Notes under the pieces: generated by a model | The model's input: only the letters and a program-made list of their open reading frames with translations | Told to the model about the DNA's origin: nothing | Database searches by the model: none | Shown: positions 27,367 to 36,608 of the stretch, one piece after another | How positions within the stretch are numbered: position 1 is the first letter of the stretch | Layout of the letters: the number at the start of each line of letters is the position of its first letter | Position numbers and translations under genes: made by a program | Assembly: GCF_027019125.1 (NCBI RefSeq) | Contig: NZ_JALUXE010000027.1 | Span: forward strand, 186,001 to 250,000 | Direction: 5' to 3' | From: Roseovarius sp. | Lineage (GTDB): Bacteria; Pseudomonadota; Alphaproteobacteria; Rhodobacterales; Rhodobacteraceae | Length of the DNA: 64,000 bases

Positions 27367-27416
27367 AGGAGATATCACCAATGATGTTCCTGAATTATAA
27401 ATATGCAATTTTTTAA
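27367..27416 (+). promoter_or_regulatory. Short upstream ORF overlapping the gspD start
   Basis: AGGAG at 27367-27371 precedes ATG 27381 of an 11-codon ORF (MMFLNYKYAIF) that stops at 27416, overlapping the gspD ATG 27403, which has no ribosome site of its own. A six-T run lies at 27409-27414. Candidate translational coupling. Confidence 0.45.
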
Positions 27417-29352
27417 ACGTCTGGCCCTGGTGGCGATGCTCTGCTGCACATGGCCCAGCCTGTCGACGGCTCAGGTCTCGCTTGATCTGCGCGATGCCAG
27501 CCTGCGCGATTTCGTCCAGATCGTTGCGCAATCCACAGGGCGCAATTTCATTCTTGACGAACGGGTGCAGGGCACCGTGACCGTGGTTGCGCCCAATCAG
27601 GTGACGCCCTCCGCCATATACGAGATTTTTCTCAACGTCCTCGAACTCAACCGTCTGACGATTGTCGAGGGTGCTGAAACCGACCGGATCGTGCCCATCG
27701 ACCTTGCCCGCGAATTGGCGCCGGGGGACTCGCGCGCGCGCTTGGGCGGCGATTTCGAGACCCGGGTGATCCCCGTGCGCAACAGCGCCGTCGATGAGGT
27801 CGCAGAGGTGATCCGTCCCCTCTTGCCCGCCGAGGCGGTGCTGTCGACCGTGCCGGATTCGGGCCTGATGATCCTGTCGGACCGGCGCGAGAATTTCCAA
27901 CGCATCGTGCAGCTTGTCGACCGGCTCGACACGCCCAGCCGCAACGCGATTGAAACCATCCCCCTGCGCAATGGCAAAGCCGCGGAAATGCTCAGTGTGA
28001 TCACTGCCCTCGCGATCACGCCGCAAGGCTCCAGCCTGTCGGCCGATCCGCGCTCCAACGCGCTCATCGTGTCGGGTACGCCGGAATTCCGCGACCGCGT
28101 GCGCGATGTGGTGGCCGAACTCGACAAACCGCAGCGCAGCATTTCCACCGAGGTGGTGCATCTCAACTATGCCAATGCCGCCGATCTGGCCAATGTGATC
28201 CGCCAGAGTTTCGGCGCCCCCGAGGCACCTGCAGACGGAAGCGCGCCCGCCGCGTCAGCCCCCGGCGGGATCACCATTGTCGCAGAAGAGCAGCAGAACG
28301 CGCTCATCATCACCGCACCGACGGACCGGATCGACTCGATCACCAGTGCGGTGCGAGGCCTCGATCAACGTCCCGATCAGGTGCTGATCGAGGCCGTGAT
28401 TTTCGAGCTTTCGGTCGAAAGCTTTTCCGACCTCTCGTTTCAGTTCGGCGGCGTGATCGACGGGGCCACCGTGGGCGGTGTCGAATTTGCCATTCAAGGC
28501 CGTCCCACCCTGACCAGCCTTGTCAGCACGGTGCTTGCGGGCAATCCCCCGCAGGGCGGCGGCACCGGCGGCAGCATCGCGGCCTTTGACAAGAGTGGTA
28601 TCGGCGGCTTTCTCGCGGCGCTTGCCTCCAAAAGCTCGACCAAACTGCTCTCGACCCCCTCCATTCTCACGCTCAATAATCGTGAGGCGGAAATCATCGT
28701 TGCCCAGAATGTGCCTTTCGTGACCGGGAGTTTCTCCACCGTGGGCGATAGCGCCGTGCCGCAACAGCCCTTTCAGACCATCCAGCGGCAGGACGTGGGC
28801 CTGACCCTGACCGTCACGCCGCAGATCACCCGCGACGACACCGTGCGCCTTGAGATCAACCAGGAGGTATCGAACCTCACCAATGCCGCCTCGGCGGCAG
28901 GGGGCGAAATCACCTCCAAGCGCGAACTCTCCACCAATGTGCTGGTGCGCGACGGGCATGTCATCATGCTGGGCGGTCTCTTGGAAAATGGTTCGGGCTC
29001 GGTCAATCAGCGCGTGCCGGGGCTCAGCGAACTGCCGCTTCTGGGGCGGCTCTTCAAGGGGCGCTCGACCAATCAGAACCAGCGCATCCTTCTGGTGATG
29101 CTGCGCCCGCGTATCCTGTCCAGTGATGAAGAGGCGCGCGAACTGACTAGGCGTCTGGCCCGCGAGGCCAAGCGCGCCGCCGAGTATATCGCTCCCGCGG
29201 ATGACGGCACCTATCCGCGCGTCCCGGACTCGAGCTTTCCGTTTGACGGGGCCGATCTCAACCAGCCGTTTGATGCCAAGTTCATCGACGGGGCGGCGCG
29301 CAGTCGCCGCTTTCCCCCGTTGCCCTCGGCGCTCAAATTCGCGGACAGATAG
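27403..29352 (+). CDS. gspD: T2SS outer-membrane secretin GspD
   Basis: 649 aa. Signal peptide (residues 1-23, ending STA) precedes an N0 domain (LRDASLRDFVQIVAQSTGRNFIL), N1-N3 repeats with GNT-like IPLRNGKAAEMLSVI and VVHLNYANAADLANVI, then the secretin domain with VPFVTGSF and the signature region VPGLSELPLLGRLFKG. No lipobox. It forms the multimeric outer-membrane channel. Starts without an obvious ribosome site (see short ORF). Followed 3 nt later by gspE. Confidence 0.96.
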   Translation: MQFFKRLALVAMLCCTWPSLSTAQVSLDLRDASLRDFVQIVAQSTGRNFILDERVQGTVTVVAPNQVTPSAIYEIFLNVLELNRLTIVEGAETDRIVPIDLARELAPGDSRARLGGDFETRVIPVRNSAVDEVAEVIRPLLPAEAVLSTVPDSGLMILSDRRENFQRIVQLVDRLDTPSRNAIETIPLRNGKAAEMLSVITALAITPQGSSLSADPRSNALIVSGTPEFRDRVRDVVAELDKPQRSISTEVVHLNYANAADLANVIRQSFGAPEAPADGSAPAASAPGGITIVAEEQQNALIITAPTDRIDSITSAVRGLDQRPDQVLIEAVIFELSVESFSDLSFQFGGVIDGATVGGVEFAIQGRPTLTSLVSTVLAGNPPQGGGTGGSIAAFDKSGIGGFLAALASKSSTKLLSTPSILTLNNREAEIIVAQNVPFVTGSFSTVGDSAVPQQPFQTIQRQDVGLTLTVTPQITRDDTVRLEINQEVSNLTNAASAAGGEITSKRELSTNVLVRDGHVIMLGGLLENGSGSVNQRVPGLSELPLLGRLFKGRSTNQNQRILLVMLRPRILSSDEEARELTRRLAREAKRAAEYIAPADDGTYPRVPDSSFPFDGADLNQPFDAKFIDGAARSRRFPPLPSALKFADR

Positions 29353-29355
29353 ACC

Positions 29356-30810
29356 ATGAGCGCGCCGCTTCTGCCCTTTACGCTCGCGCGCGATCAACAG
29401 GTTCTGATCGAAGGGGCGCGGCTTTTGATCGGTCCCGGTGCCACGGCCCTCGGTCTGCGCGAGGCGCGCAGGCGGGCCGGCCAGCCGCTTGAAACAGAGC
29501 AGCTTTCGTCCGAGGCGTTCCAGGCGCGACTTGCCGTGCTCTATCAGGACGGCACCAGCGCCGAGACCGGCACAGACGATCTGGCCTTTGATCTCGAAGA
29601 GGGGGCAGGCGGCGGTCGTGGCCCGCGCGACTTGCTTGAAGACGGCGAAGAAGCGCCGGTGATCCAGTTGGTCAATCAGCTCTTGCGCCGCGCCGTGCGC
29701 GCCGGGGCCTCTGACCTGCATGTCGAGCCGCATGAGAATGGCCTGCGCGCGCGTATGCGCGTGGATGGCATGCTGCAATCGGTCCTCGACCGTCAGGACC
29801 TACCGGTGCGCCGCGTGGTGTCGCGGCTCAAGGTGATGGCGGGCCTCGATATTTCCGAAACCCGGCTGCCGCAGGATGGGCATATCTCGCTGCGCTTGGG
29901 CGGGCGCGCCATCGACGTGCGTGTCTCGACCCTGCCCGGAAACTATGGCGAACGGGTGGTGATGCGGGTGCTTGACCGCTCTGCCGGTCTTATGCCGCTG
30001 GATCAACTTGGCCTGCGCGCCGATCAGATCGAGGTGCTGGAGCGTATGGCGGCGCGGCCCAATGGCATCATCCTCGCCACCGGCCCCACCGGCTCGGGCA
30101 AGACGACGACGCTCTATTCGCTCCTGCAACTCGCCAATGACGAGATTCGCAATATCCTCACTGCCGAGGACCCGATCGAATACGATCTGCCCGGCATCAG
30201 CCAGAGCCAGATCAACGCCGAAATCGGCATGACCTTTGCCGCTGGCCTGCGCGCGGCGCTGCGTCAGGACCCCGACATCATCCTCGTGGGCGAAATACGC
30301 GATCAGGAAACCGCCAGTGTCGCGGCTCAGGCCTCGCTGACCGGGCACCTGGTGTTTTCCTCGCTCCACGCCAACGGCTCTGTCGGCGCGGTGGTGCGCC
30401 TGCGCGATCTGGGGCTGGATGACTTTCTCATCGCCGCCACCCTGCGGGGCGTCATCGCCCAACGCCTCTTGCGTCAGCTCTGCACCACCTGCCGCCGCGC
30501 CGCGCCCCCCACCGCCGATGAGGCCGCGCATTTCCGCGCCGCTGGCATGGCGATCCCCGATACGATCCATCACCCTGTCGGCTGTTCCTCCTGCAATGGC
30601 ACCGGCTATGCGGGCCGCGTTGGCGTGTTCGAAATCCTCGAAGTGTCCGAAGCCCTGCGCGCCGCCATCGACAAGGGCCAGTCGGAAATGGAGATGAAGC
30701 GCGTGGCGCTCGCCCCCGATCAGACCCTCTTTGGTCAATCGTTGCATCAGGTGGCGGCGGGCAAAACCAGCCTTGCCGAGGCGCTGCGCGTGGTGGGCGA
30801 CGCGCTGTGA
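29356..30810 (+). CDS. gspE: T2SS ATPase GspE
   Basis: 484 aa secretion ATPase. Walker A GPTGSGKTTT, Asp box and Walker B region (DPDIILVGEIRDQETA), and His box (GHLVFSSLHAN) are intact. The C-terminal tetra-cysteine zinc motif is present (LCTTC and CSSC). An N-terminal region of about 120 aa would bind GspL. Starts 3 nt after gspD and overlaps gspF by ATGA-type GTGA. Confidence 0.96.
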   Translation: MSAPLLPFTLARDQQVLIEGARLLIGPGATALGLREARRRAGQPLETEQLSSEAFQARLAVLYQDGTSAETGTDDLAFDLEEGAGGGRGPRDLLEDGEEAPVIQLVNQLLRRAVRAGASDLHVEPHENGLRARMRVDGMLQSVLDRQDLPVRRVVSRLKVMAGLDISETRLPQDGHISLRLGGRAIDVRVSTLPGNYGERVVMRVLDRSAGLMPLDQLGLRADQIEVLERMAARPNGIILATGPTGSGKTTTLYSLLQLANDEIRNILTAEDPIEYDLPGISQSQINAEIGMTFAAGLRAALRQDPDIILVGEIRDQETASVAAQASLTGHLVFSSLHANGSVGAVVRLRDLGLDDFLIAATLRGVIAQRLLRQLCTTCRRAAPPTADEAAHFRAAGMAIPDTIHHPVGCSSCNGTGYAGRVGVFEILEVSEALRAAIDKGQSEMEMKRVALAPDQTLFGQSLHQVAAGKTSLAEALRVVGDAL

Positions 30811-32018
30811 GGGCCTTTGCCTACACCGCCTTCAATGCCGAAGGTCAGCGCAAACGCGGCACCCTCGTGGCCGAGAGCGAGGCACAGGCCGCCGACATCC
30901 TGCGCGGTCAGGGCCTCTTTGCCGAGGACATTACCGCCAAGCGTCAGGGGGGCGGTCTTACGCTCGCGCGCAGCCGCCGCACCCGCCTCAACGCCGATAT
31001 GCGCGCGGTTTTCACCCGGCAAATGGCGGTGCTCCTGTCTTCGGACCTGTCTGCCGAAATGGCGCTCGAGACCATCCGTTCCTCCGGCACCTCGCCGGTG
31101 ATCGAGGCCGCCGCAGCCGAGGCCAAGGCGGCGCTCATGGATGGCCAGCCGCTTTCGGTCTCGCTCGACAAGGCCAACGCGGGCTTTCCCCGCTTTTACA
31201 TCGCGGCGGTGCGCGCGGGCGAAACCTCGGGCGATGTGGCCGCGGTGTTCGAGGGACTGGCCGAGTATCTAGAAACCGTCGGTGCCGACCGCGCGCAACT
31301 GGCCACCGCCCTGATCTACCCGGCCTTCGTGGCTGCCGTGTCGCTCCTGGTCTGCGGTATCCTGATGGTCAACGTGGCCCCCGAGATTGCCGCGATGTTC
31401 GCGGTCTCTGGCCGCGAATTGCCCCCGCTCACCCAAGTCGTCATGGCGATCAGCGACTGGATTCAGGCGCATTGGATCGCCCTCGCCATCGGCATTGTCG
31501 CCAGCATCATCGGCCTTGTCCTTGCCCTGCGCGTGCCGTCCGTGCGCGACCGCTGGCATGGCATTGCCCTCTCGCTGCCGGTCATCGGCCGGCTTCTGCG
31601 GCTCTCTGCGGCGGCGCAGTATTTGCGCACGCTGGCGCTGGTGATTTCCAGCCGCCAGACCGTCGTCGATGCCGTGACCTCTGCCAGCGACGTTCTGGTG
31701 ATCCGCCGCTTCCGCGCCGAAGCGCTCGATCTCGCCGAGGCGGTGCGCTCGGGCGAGAGCCTCAGTCAGGGGCTCACCCGCATGAGCCTCATTCCCCCCG
31801 TCTGCCGCCAACTCATTGACGCCGGAGAGAAATCCGCACGCCTTGGCCGCATGACCGAACGCGCGGCGGTGCTGGTCGAAACCTGGCTCACCAACGAGCG
31901 CAAGCGTGTTTCGGCCCTGATCGACCCGCTTCTCATGATGATCGTGGGGGCGCTCGTGCTGGTGATCGTGCTGGCGATCCTGTTGCCGATCTTCGATCTT
32001 CAGGCCTCTGTCGGCTGA
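30807..32018 (+). CDS. gspF: T2SS inner-membrane protein GspF
   Basis: 403 aa with the duplicated T2SSF domain and three hydrophobic segments (about 170, 220 and 375-395). FTRQMAVLLSSDLSAEMALE and LISSRQTVVDAVTSASDVL mark the two repeats. Likely GTG start at 30807, overlapping the gspE stop. Last of the T2SS block. Confidence 0.94.
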   Translation: MRAFAYTAFNAEGQRKRGTLVAESEAQAADILRGQGLFAEDITAKRQGGGLTLARSRRTRLNADMRAVFTRQMAVLLSSDLSAEMALETIRSSGTSPVIEAAAAEAKAALMDGQPLSVSLDKANAGFPRFYIAAVRAGETSGDVAAVFEGLAEYLETVGADRAQLATALIYPAFVAAVSLLVCGILMVNVAPEIAAMFAVSGRELPPLTQVVMAISDWIQAHWIALAIGIVASIIGLVLALRVPSVRDRWHGIALSLPVIGRLLRLSAAAQYLRTLALVISSRQTVVDAVTSASDVLVIRRFRAEALDLAEAVRSGESLSQGLTRMSLIPPVCRQLIDAGEKSARLGRMTERAAVLVETWLTNERKRVSALIDPLLMMIVGALVLVIVLAILLPIFDLQASVG

Positions 32019-32074
32019 TGTGACCGTGGCCGATATGTCTTGCGCGACCGAACGCGCCTTGGCATAACCCGGCA

Positions 32075-32443
32075 ATGACCCATCCCATCGCCCCCAGCCT
32101 CCGGATTCGCATCGTCTTTGGCGAAGACGCGATGCTGGGTCCCGGCAAGGCGGACCTCCTGGAACGTATCCGTGATACCGGCTCCATCGCTGCCGCCGGG
32201 CGCAGCATGTCCATGAGCTACAAACGCGCGTGGATGTTGGTGGAATCGATGAACGCCGCCTTTCGCGAACCTTTGGTGGAATCCAGCCGGGGCGGGGCCA
32301 AGGGGGGCGGGGCCTACCTGACCGATACCGGCATCGAGGTGCTGGCCCATTACCGTAAACTCGAAGACATCATGGCCGAGGCAGGGGCGGCGCGGATCAG
32401 CGCCCTGCAATCGCTGCTCAGGGATATTCCCGGCGGAAAATAA
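32075..32443 (+). CDS. ModE-like winged-helix regulator without the molybdate-binding domain
   Basis: 122 aa. The winged-helix N-terminal domain of ModE is recognisable (LLERIRDTGSIAAAGRSMSMSYKRAW, then SRGGAKGGGAYLTDTG). The TOBE/MOP domains that bind molybdate in E. coli ModE are absent, as in several alphaproteobacterial relatives. It precedes modABC and may control it, perhaps via the palindrome at 32470-32491. It could sense molybdate only through a partner. Confidence 0.85.
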   Translation: MTHPIAPSLRIRIVFGEDAMLGPGKADLLERIRDTGSIAAAGRSMSMSYKRAWMLVESMNAAFREPLVESSRGGAKGGGAYLTDTGIEVLAHYRKLEDIMAEAGAARISALQSLLRDIPGGK

Positions 32444-32469
32444 CGCTTGCCTCTGATCCCCCCTCTTGC

Positions 32470-32491
32470 GATATGTTTTCTGAACCATATC
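32470..32491. promoter_or_regulatory. Palindrome GATATG-N10-CATATC before modA
   Basis: GATATG at 32470-32475 and CATATC at 32486-32491 are exact reverse complements, resembling in layout the TATA-rich arms of a Mo-box. It covers the ATG at 32473, arguing that this ATG is not the modA start. Confidence 0.45.
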
Positions 32492-32508
32492 AGAATCCGG
32501 AATTTGGC

Positions 32509-33285
32509 GTGTCCCATTCGCATCCTCTGCACATCGCCACCGCTTGCGCCCTTGGTCTTGCCGTTCTGATACCCGGCGCGGCACACGCCGAAACCATCAC
32601 CGTTTTCGCCGCCGCCAGCCTCACCACCGCATTGGCCGAGATCGAGACAGGCTTTGAGGCGGCCAGCGGCCATGACCTCGTGATTGCCCTCGCGGGCTCC
32701 TCCGCACTCGCCCGCCAGATTCAGCAGGGCGCGCCTGCCGATGTTTTCCTCTCTGCCAGCCCCGACTGGATGGACGTTCTCCAAGCGGATGGTCTGATCG
32801 AACCGGACGCGCGCTTTGACCTCTTGGGCAATCGCCTTGTTCTGGTGGCCCATGGCGATGCCGCGCCCGTGGAAATCGGCCCCGATCTCGATCTGATGGC
32901 ACGTCTGGGCGACGGGCGGCTGGCCATGGCGCTGGTCGAGAGCGTGCCCGCAGGCGTCTATGGCAAGGCCGCGCTGCAATCCCTCGGGCTATGGGAGGCG
33001 GTCGCGCCACAGGTCGCGCAGGCCGACAATGTGCGCGCGGCCCTCGCCTTTGTCGCCACCGGCGAGGCACCGCTTGGCATCGTCTACGCCACCGATGCAA
33101 CCGCCGACGCGCGCGTGACCATCGTCGGCACCTTCCCCGAGAACAGCCACCCTCCCATCGTTTATCCCGTCGCTGACCTTGCCAACCGCGACACGGCCGC
33201 CGAGGCAGAGTTTCTCGCCTATCTGCGCGGACCACAGGCACGCGCCGCCTTCGAACGGCAGGGCTTTGCCGTGCTGGCCCACTAG
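32509..33285 (+). CDS. modA: Molybdate ABC importer binding protein ModA
   Basis: About 258 aa from GTG 32509. A signal peptide ends in GAAHA before ETITVFAAASLTTAL, the usual start of mature ModA. The binding loops are visible: SLTTAL, LAGSSALARQIQQGAP, and YATDATADARV. I prefer GTG 32509 because ATG 32473 would add 12 charged residues and lies inside a palindrome. Molybdate is expected; tungstate is possible. Followed 3 nt later by modB. Confidence 0.92.
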   Translation: MSHSHPLHIATACALGLAVLIPGAAHAETITVFAAASLTTALAEIETGFEAASGHDLVIALAGSSALARQIQQGAPADVFLSASPDWMDVLQADGLIEPDARFDLLGNRLVLVAHGDAAPVEIGPDLDLMARLGDGRLAMALVESVPAGVYGKAALQSLGLWEAVAPQVAQADNVRAALAFVATGEAPLGIVYATDATADARVTIVGTFPENSHPPIVYPVADLANRDTAAEAEFLAYLRGPQARAAFERQGFAVLAH

Positions 33286-33288
33286 CGC

Positions 33289-33987
33289 ATGACGGACTGG
33301 CTCAGCCCTGCGGAATGGGATGCGGTGCGGCTGTCCTTGCGGGTGGCCCTCTGGGCGACGCTCATCAATCTGCCGGTTGGCATCGCTCTGGCCTATGCGC
33401 TTGCACGCGGGCGCTTTCCGGGCCGGGGGCTCTTGAACGTGGCGGTGCATCTGCCGCTCATCATGCCGCCGGTGGTCACGGGATACCTGCTCTTGCTGGG
33501 CTTTGGCGCGCGCGGTCCCATCGGCGGCTTTTTCGAGAGCAGCCTTGGCCTCAGCTTTGCCTTCCGATGGACCGGCGCGGCACTGGCCGCCGGGGTCATG
33601 GCGCTGCCCTTCATGGTGCGCGCCGTGCGCCTGTCGATCGAGGCGGTCGATCCAAGGCTGGAACAGGCGGCGGCCACGCTGGGCGCCTCACGCCTCTGGG
33701 TGTTCCTGACCGTGACCTTTCCCTTGATCATTCCGGGCATTCTCGCGGGCACCGTTCTGACCTTTGCCAAGGGCATGGGCGAATTCGGCGCGACCATCAC
33801 CTTTGTCTCGAATATTCCGGGCCAGACCCAGACGATCCCGCTGGCGATCGACCTGCTGCTGGAAACGCCGGGGGGCGAAGGGCGCGCGGCCCGGCTGGCG
33901 GCGCTGTCGATTGCGCTGGCGGCATCGGCGCTGGCCCTTTCCGAATGGCTCTCGCGGCGGGTTGCGGCCCGTGTCGGGGGGCAATGA
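33289..33987 (+). CDS. modB: Molybdate ABC importer permease ModB
   Basis: 232 aa with five to six hydrophobic segments and the EAA-type coupling region EQAAATLGASRLWVF followed by FPLIIPGILAGT. The KGMGEFGATITF segment is characteristic of ModB. The stop overlaps the modC start (ATGATG region). It forms the channel homodimer for ModC. Confidence 0.93.
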   Translation: MTDWLSPAEWDAVRLSLRVALWATLINLPVGIALAYALARGRFPGRGLLNVAVHLPLIMPPVVTGYLLLLGFGARGPIGGFFESSLGLSFAFRWTGAALAAGVMALPFMVRAVRLSIEAVDPRLEQAAATLGASRLWVFLTVTFPLIIPGILAGTVLTFAKGMGEFGATITFVSNIPGQTQTIPLAIDLLLETPGGEGRAARLAALSIALAASALALSEWLSRRVAARVGGQ

Positions 33988-35069
33988 TGCTCGATGTCTC
34001 CCTGCGGCACAGGCTCGGGGCCTTCACGCTCGATGTGCAGTTTCGTGCGCCGTCCGGTGTTACCGTGCTCTTTGGCCGCTCCGGCTCGGGCAAGACCAGC
34101 ATCGTCAACGCCGTTGCGGGGCTTCTGATACCCGACGAGGGGCGGATCGTCTCGGACGAGCGGGTGTTGCTCGATACCGCCGCAGGGGTCCGCGTCAAAC
34201 CGCATCGCAGGCGTTTGGGCTATATCTTTCAGGAGGGCCGGCTTTTCCCGCATCTCACCGTGCGCCAGAATCTCGGCTATGGCGCGTGGTTCGCCCCCAA
34301 GGGGGCCGCACGCGCCGATCTGGCGCAGGTCGTCGATCTCTTGGGCCTTGGCGCGCTGCTGGAGCGTCGGCCCGCTGCCCTCTCAGGCGGTGAAAAACAG
34401 CGCGTTGCCATCGGTCGCGCGCTCCTTGCCGCGCCGCAACTGATCCTGGCCGATGAACCGCTGGCCGCGCTCGACGAGGCGCGCAAGGCCGAGATCCTGC
34501 CCTATTTCGAGCGTTTGCGCGATTCGGTCAGCGTGCCGATCCTCTACGTCAGCCATTCCGCCTCCGAGGTGGCGCGTCTGGCGACCACGGTCGTGGCGAT
34601 CGAGGCTGGCCGCGTCATGGCACAGGGGCCAGCCGCCGAGGTGCTGGGCAATCCCGCCGTTCTGCCCACCGGCGCGCGCGAGGCGGGCGCCGTGCTCCTT
34701 GCGCGGGTCGTGGCCCATCACGCCGATGGGCTGTCAGAGCTGTCGGCGGGTGGCATCCCCCTCTTGTTGCCGCGCGTCGCGGCCCATCCCGGCGCCAGCC
34801 TGCGCATCCGCGTCGCCGCCCATGACGTGATCCTGGCGCGCACCCGTCCCGAAGGTCTCTCGGCGCTCAATATCCTGTCCGGCATCATCCACGAAATACG
34901 CCCCGGTGGCGGGCCCGGTGCCATCGTGGCAATTGATACCGCCGCTGGCCGGGTGCTGTCCCGTGTCACGCGCCGTTCGGCTGCGGCCTTGGGCCTTGCC
35001 GTGGGTCAAGAGGTGCATGCCGTGGTCAAGGCCGTCGCCGTCGCCACAACCGATATCGGCGCGGCCTGA
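33984..35069 (+). CDS. modC: Molybdate ABC importer ATPase ModC
   Basis: 361 aa. Walker A GRSGSGKTS, Q-loop FQEGRLFPHLTV, signature LSGGEKQRVAIGRAL, Walker B LILADEPLAALD and the switch His in YVSHSASEV. A C-terminal MOP/TOBE oxyanion-binding domain (LNILSGIIHEI and after) gives molybdate sensing in ModC. Two candidate ATGs overlap the modB stop; ATG 33984 is listed. Converges on the GntR gene with only 6 bp between. Confidence 0.94.
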   Translation: MMLDVSLRHRLGAFTLDVQFRAPSGVTVLFGRSGSGKTSIVNAVAGLLIPDEGRIVSDERVLLDTAAGVRVKPHRRRLGYIFQEGRLFPHLTVRQNLGYGAWFAPKGAARADLAQVVDLLGLGALLERRPAALSGGEKQRVAIGRALLAAPQLILADEPLAALDEARKAEILPYFERLRDSVSVPILYVSHSASEVARLATTVVAIEAGRVMAQGPAAEVLGNPAVLPTGAREAGAVLLARVVAHHADGLSELSAGGIPLLLPRVAAHPGASLRIRVAAHDVILARTRPEGLSALNILSGIIHEIRPGGGPGAIVAIDTAAGRVLSRVTRRSAAALGLAVGQEVHAVVKAVAVATTDIGAA

Positions 35070-35075
35070 CTGCCG

Positions 35076-35762
35076 TCACCCGGTGGTGCGATCCGGGGAC
35101 AGGATCATCGAGAGCGGCCCGACGCGCGGCGCCTCTTCCCCGAATGCGATCTCACCCTCGATATGGCGCAGGTGGTGATCCACCATCTCTTGCGCGCGCG
35201 TCTCATCCCGGTCTGCGATGCTCTGCACAATCCGCGCGTGCTCGTCATCCGAGCACAGGCTGGCCGCATTCGACCCATAGAGGCCGATGATCAGCGAGGT
35301 GCGCATGGTCAGTTCCGCCAGATAATGCTCCAGCACCGAATTGCGCCCGATCTTCGCCAGCAGCATGTGAAACGCGCGTGAGGCGCGAATCGCCTTGGGG
35401 CGGTCATTCTGGCTTCGGATCGAATCCTCGGTCGCCAGATGCGTGCGCAGACTGGCAATATCGGCCTCATCGGCGCGGCGCACCACGTTGCGGATGATCG
35501 TGGCCTCGATGGCGCGACGGGCCTGAAACACATCGCGCGCCTCGTCCTCGGAGGGGGTGGATACAAACGCCCCCCGGTTGGGGATCAGATCGACCACCTG
35601 ATAGGCCGCCAGCGTCGCAAGCGCGCGGCGTACATGCGCGCGATTGCAGGAGAAAAGATCGCTCAGCGCCTGTTCGCCCAGCTTGGTCCCCGCCCGCAAA
35701 CGCTGATCCGAGATGGCATCCAGCACATGCTCGACCAGCACGGTTTCCGGGGTGTCAGACAT
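35076..35762 (-). CDS. GntR-family regulator (FadR/FCD type) of ureide catabolism
   Basis: 228 aa. N-terminal winged helix with LGEQALSDLFSCNRAHVRRALATLAAYQVVDLIPNRGAF style pattern (GntR), then a helical FCD ligand domain (ARDVFQARRAIEATIIRNVVRRA). Start at ATG 35762 with GGAG inside the alternative ATG 35774. It diverges from the allantoin operon, so it is the likely repressor; its operator candidate is the 18-bp palindrome at 35837-35854. Confidence 0.88.
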   Translation of the reverse strand: MSDTPETVLVEHVLDAISDQRLRAGTKLGEQALSDLFSCNRAHVRRALATLAAYQVVDLIPNRGAFVSTPSEDEARDVFQARRAIEATIIRNVVRRADEADIASLRTHLATEDSIRSQNDRPKAIRASRAFHMLLAKIGRNSVLEHYLAELTMRTSLIIGLYGSNAASLCSDDEHARIVQSIADRDETRAQEMVDHHLRHIEGEIAFGEEAPRVGPLSMILSPDRTTG

Positions 35763-35836
35763 AGGGCGCTCCATTCCATTGCTGCGGGAAAACTTACATT
35801 TTCAGGCTACAAAATCGACCGGAAAAATTGTCTGTT

Positions 35837-35854
35837 TAAATTGTTAACAATTTA
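35837..35854. promoter_or_regulatory. Perfect 18-bp palindrome, candidate GntR operator
   Basis: TAAATTGTTAACAATTTA is self-complementary over 18 bp in the divergent gap between the GntR gene and the racemase gene. Its core TTGTTAACAA contains the GT-N-AC pattern of FadR-type operators. Confidence 0.6.
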
Positions 35855-35888
35855 TGTTACTAAAGTGTCAATTCAAGTGGAGGAGCCC

Positions 35889-36587
35889 ATGAAAATCTTT
35901 GTCATCAACCCCAACTCGACCACGAGCATGACCGACAAGATCGCGGCGTCGGCGCGGGCGGTGACCGCCGCCGGTGTCGTGATCGAGGCGCGCTCGGGTG
36001 TGGGGGCCCCCGCCAGCATCGAGGGCCATTACGACGAGGTCATGGCGGCCCCGCGCCTGCTCGATCAGGTCCGCGAGGCCGAGGCGCAAAAGGCCGACGC
36101 CATCGTCGTGGCCTGTTTCGACGACCCCGCCATCGGCGCCTGCCGCGAGATCGCCAGCGGGCCGGTGATCGGTATCTGCGAGGCGGCGGTCAAGGCGGCC
36201 AGCATGGTCGCCACCTCTTTCAGCGTGGTCACGACCCTGCCGCGCTCGGTTCCGATCATCGAGGAATTGGTCCGCCGCTACGGGCTTGACCACCAGTGCC
36301 GCCGCGTGCGCGCCGCCGCGATCCCGGTGCTGGCGCTGGAAGAACCTGGATCGAACGCCCGCCAGCTGGTGCGTGCCGAAATCCTCAAGGCGATCGAGGA
36401 GGATCGTTGCGAGGCCGTGGTTCTGGGCTGTGCCGGCATGGCCGACCTTGCCGCTTGGCTGACAGAAGAAACCGGAATCCCCGTCATCGACGGCGTGACC
36501 GTCGCCACGAAATTCGCCGAAGCCCTCGTGGGTGCGGGCATCAAGACCAGCAAGATCGGTGCCTACGCGCCACCAAACCCGAAATAA
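35889..36587 (+). CDS. Asp/Glu/hydantoin racemase family, probable allantoin racemase
   Basis: 232 aa. Typical N terminus FVINPNSTTSMT, catalytic Cys in VACFDDPA and VLGCAGMADLA, flanking an allantoin/hydantoin racemase fold. Allantoin racemase interconverts R- and S-allantoin so that the stereospecific allantoinase can act; context with PuuE-like allantoinase, ureidoglycolate lyase and ureidoglycine aminohydrolase supports this over hydantoin or aspartate racemase. ATG 35889 has AGGAG at 35881-35885. First gene of the operon. Confidence 0.8.
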   Translation: MKIFVINPNSTTSMTDKIAASARAVTAAGVVIEARSGVGAPASIEGHYDEVMAAPRLLDQVREAEAQKADAIVVACFDDPAIGACREIASGPVIGICEAAVKAASMVATSFSVVTTLPRSVPIIEELVRRYGLDHQCRRVRAAAIPVLALEEPGSNARQLVRAEILKAIEEDRCEAVVLGCAGMADLAAWLTEETGIPVIDGVTVATKFAEALVGAGIKTSKIGAYAPPNPK

Positions 36588-36608
36588 TGCATCTCAGGGA
36601 GGAGAGTC

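Noticed and set aside
33315-35069. 584-codon frame starting in modB
   Set aside because: Only the part from 33984 is modC; the upstream portion is the +2 frame of modB.
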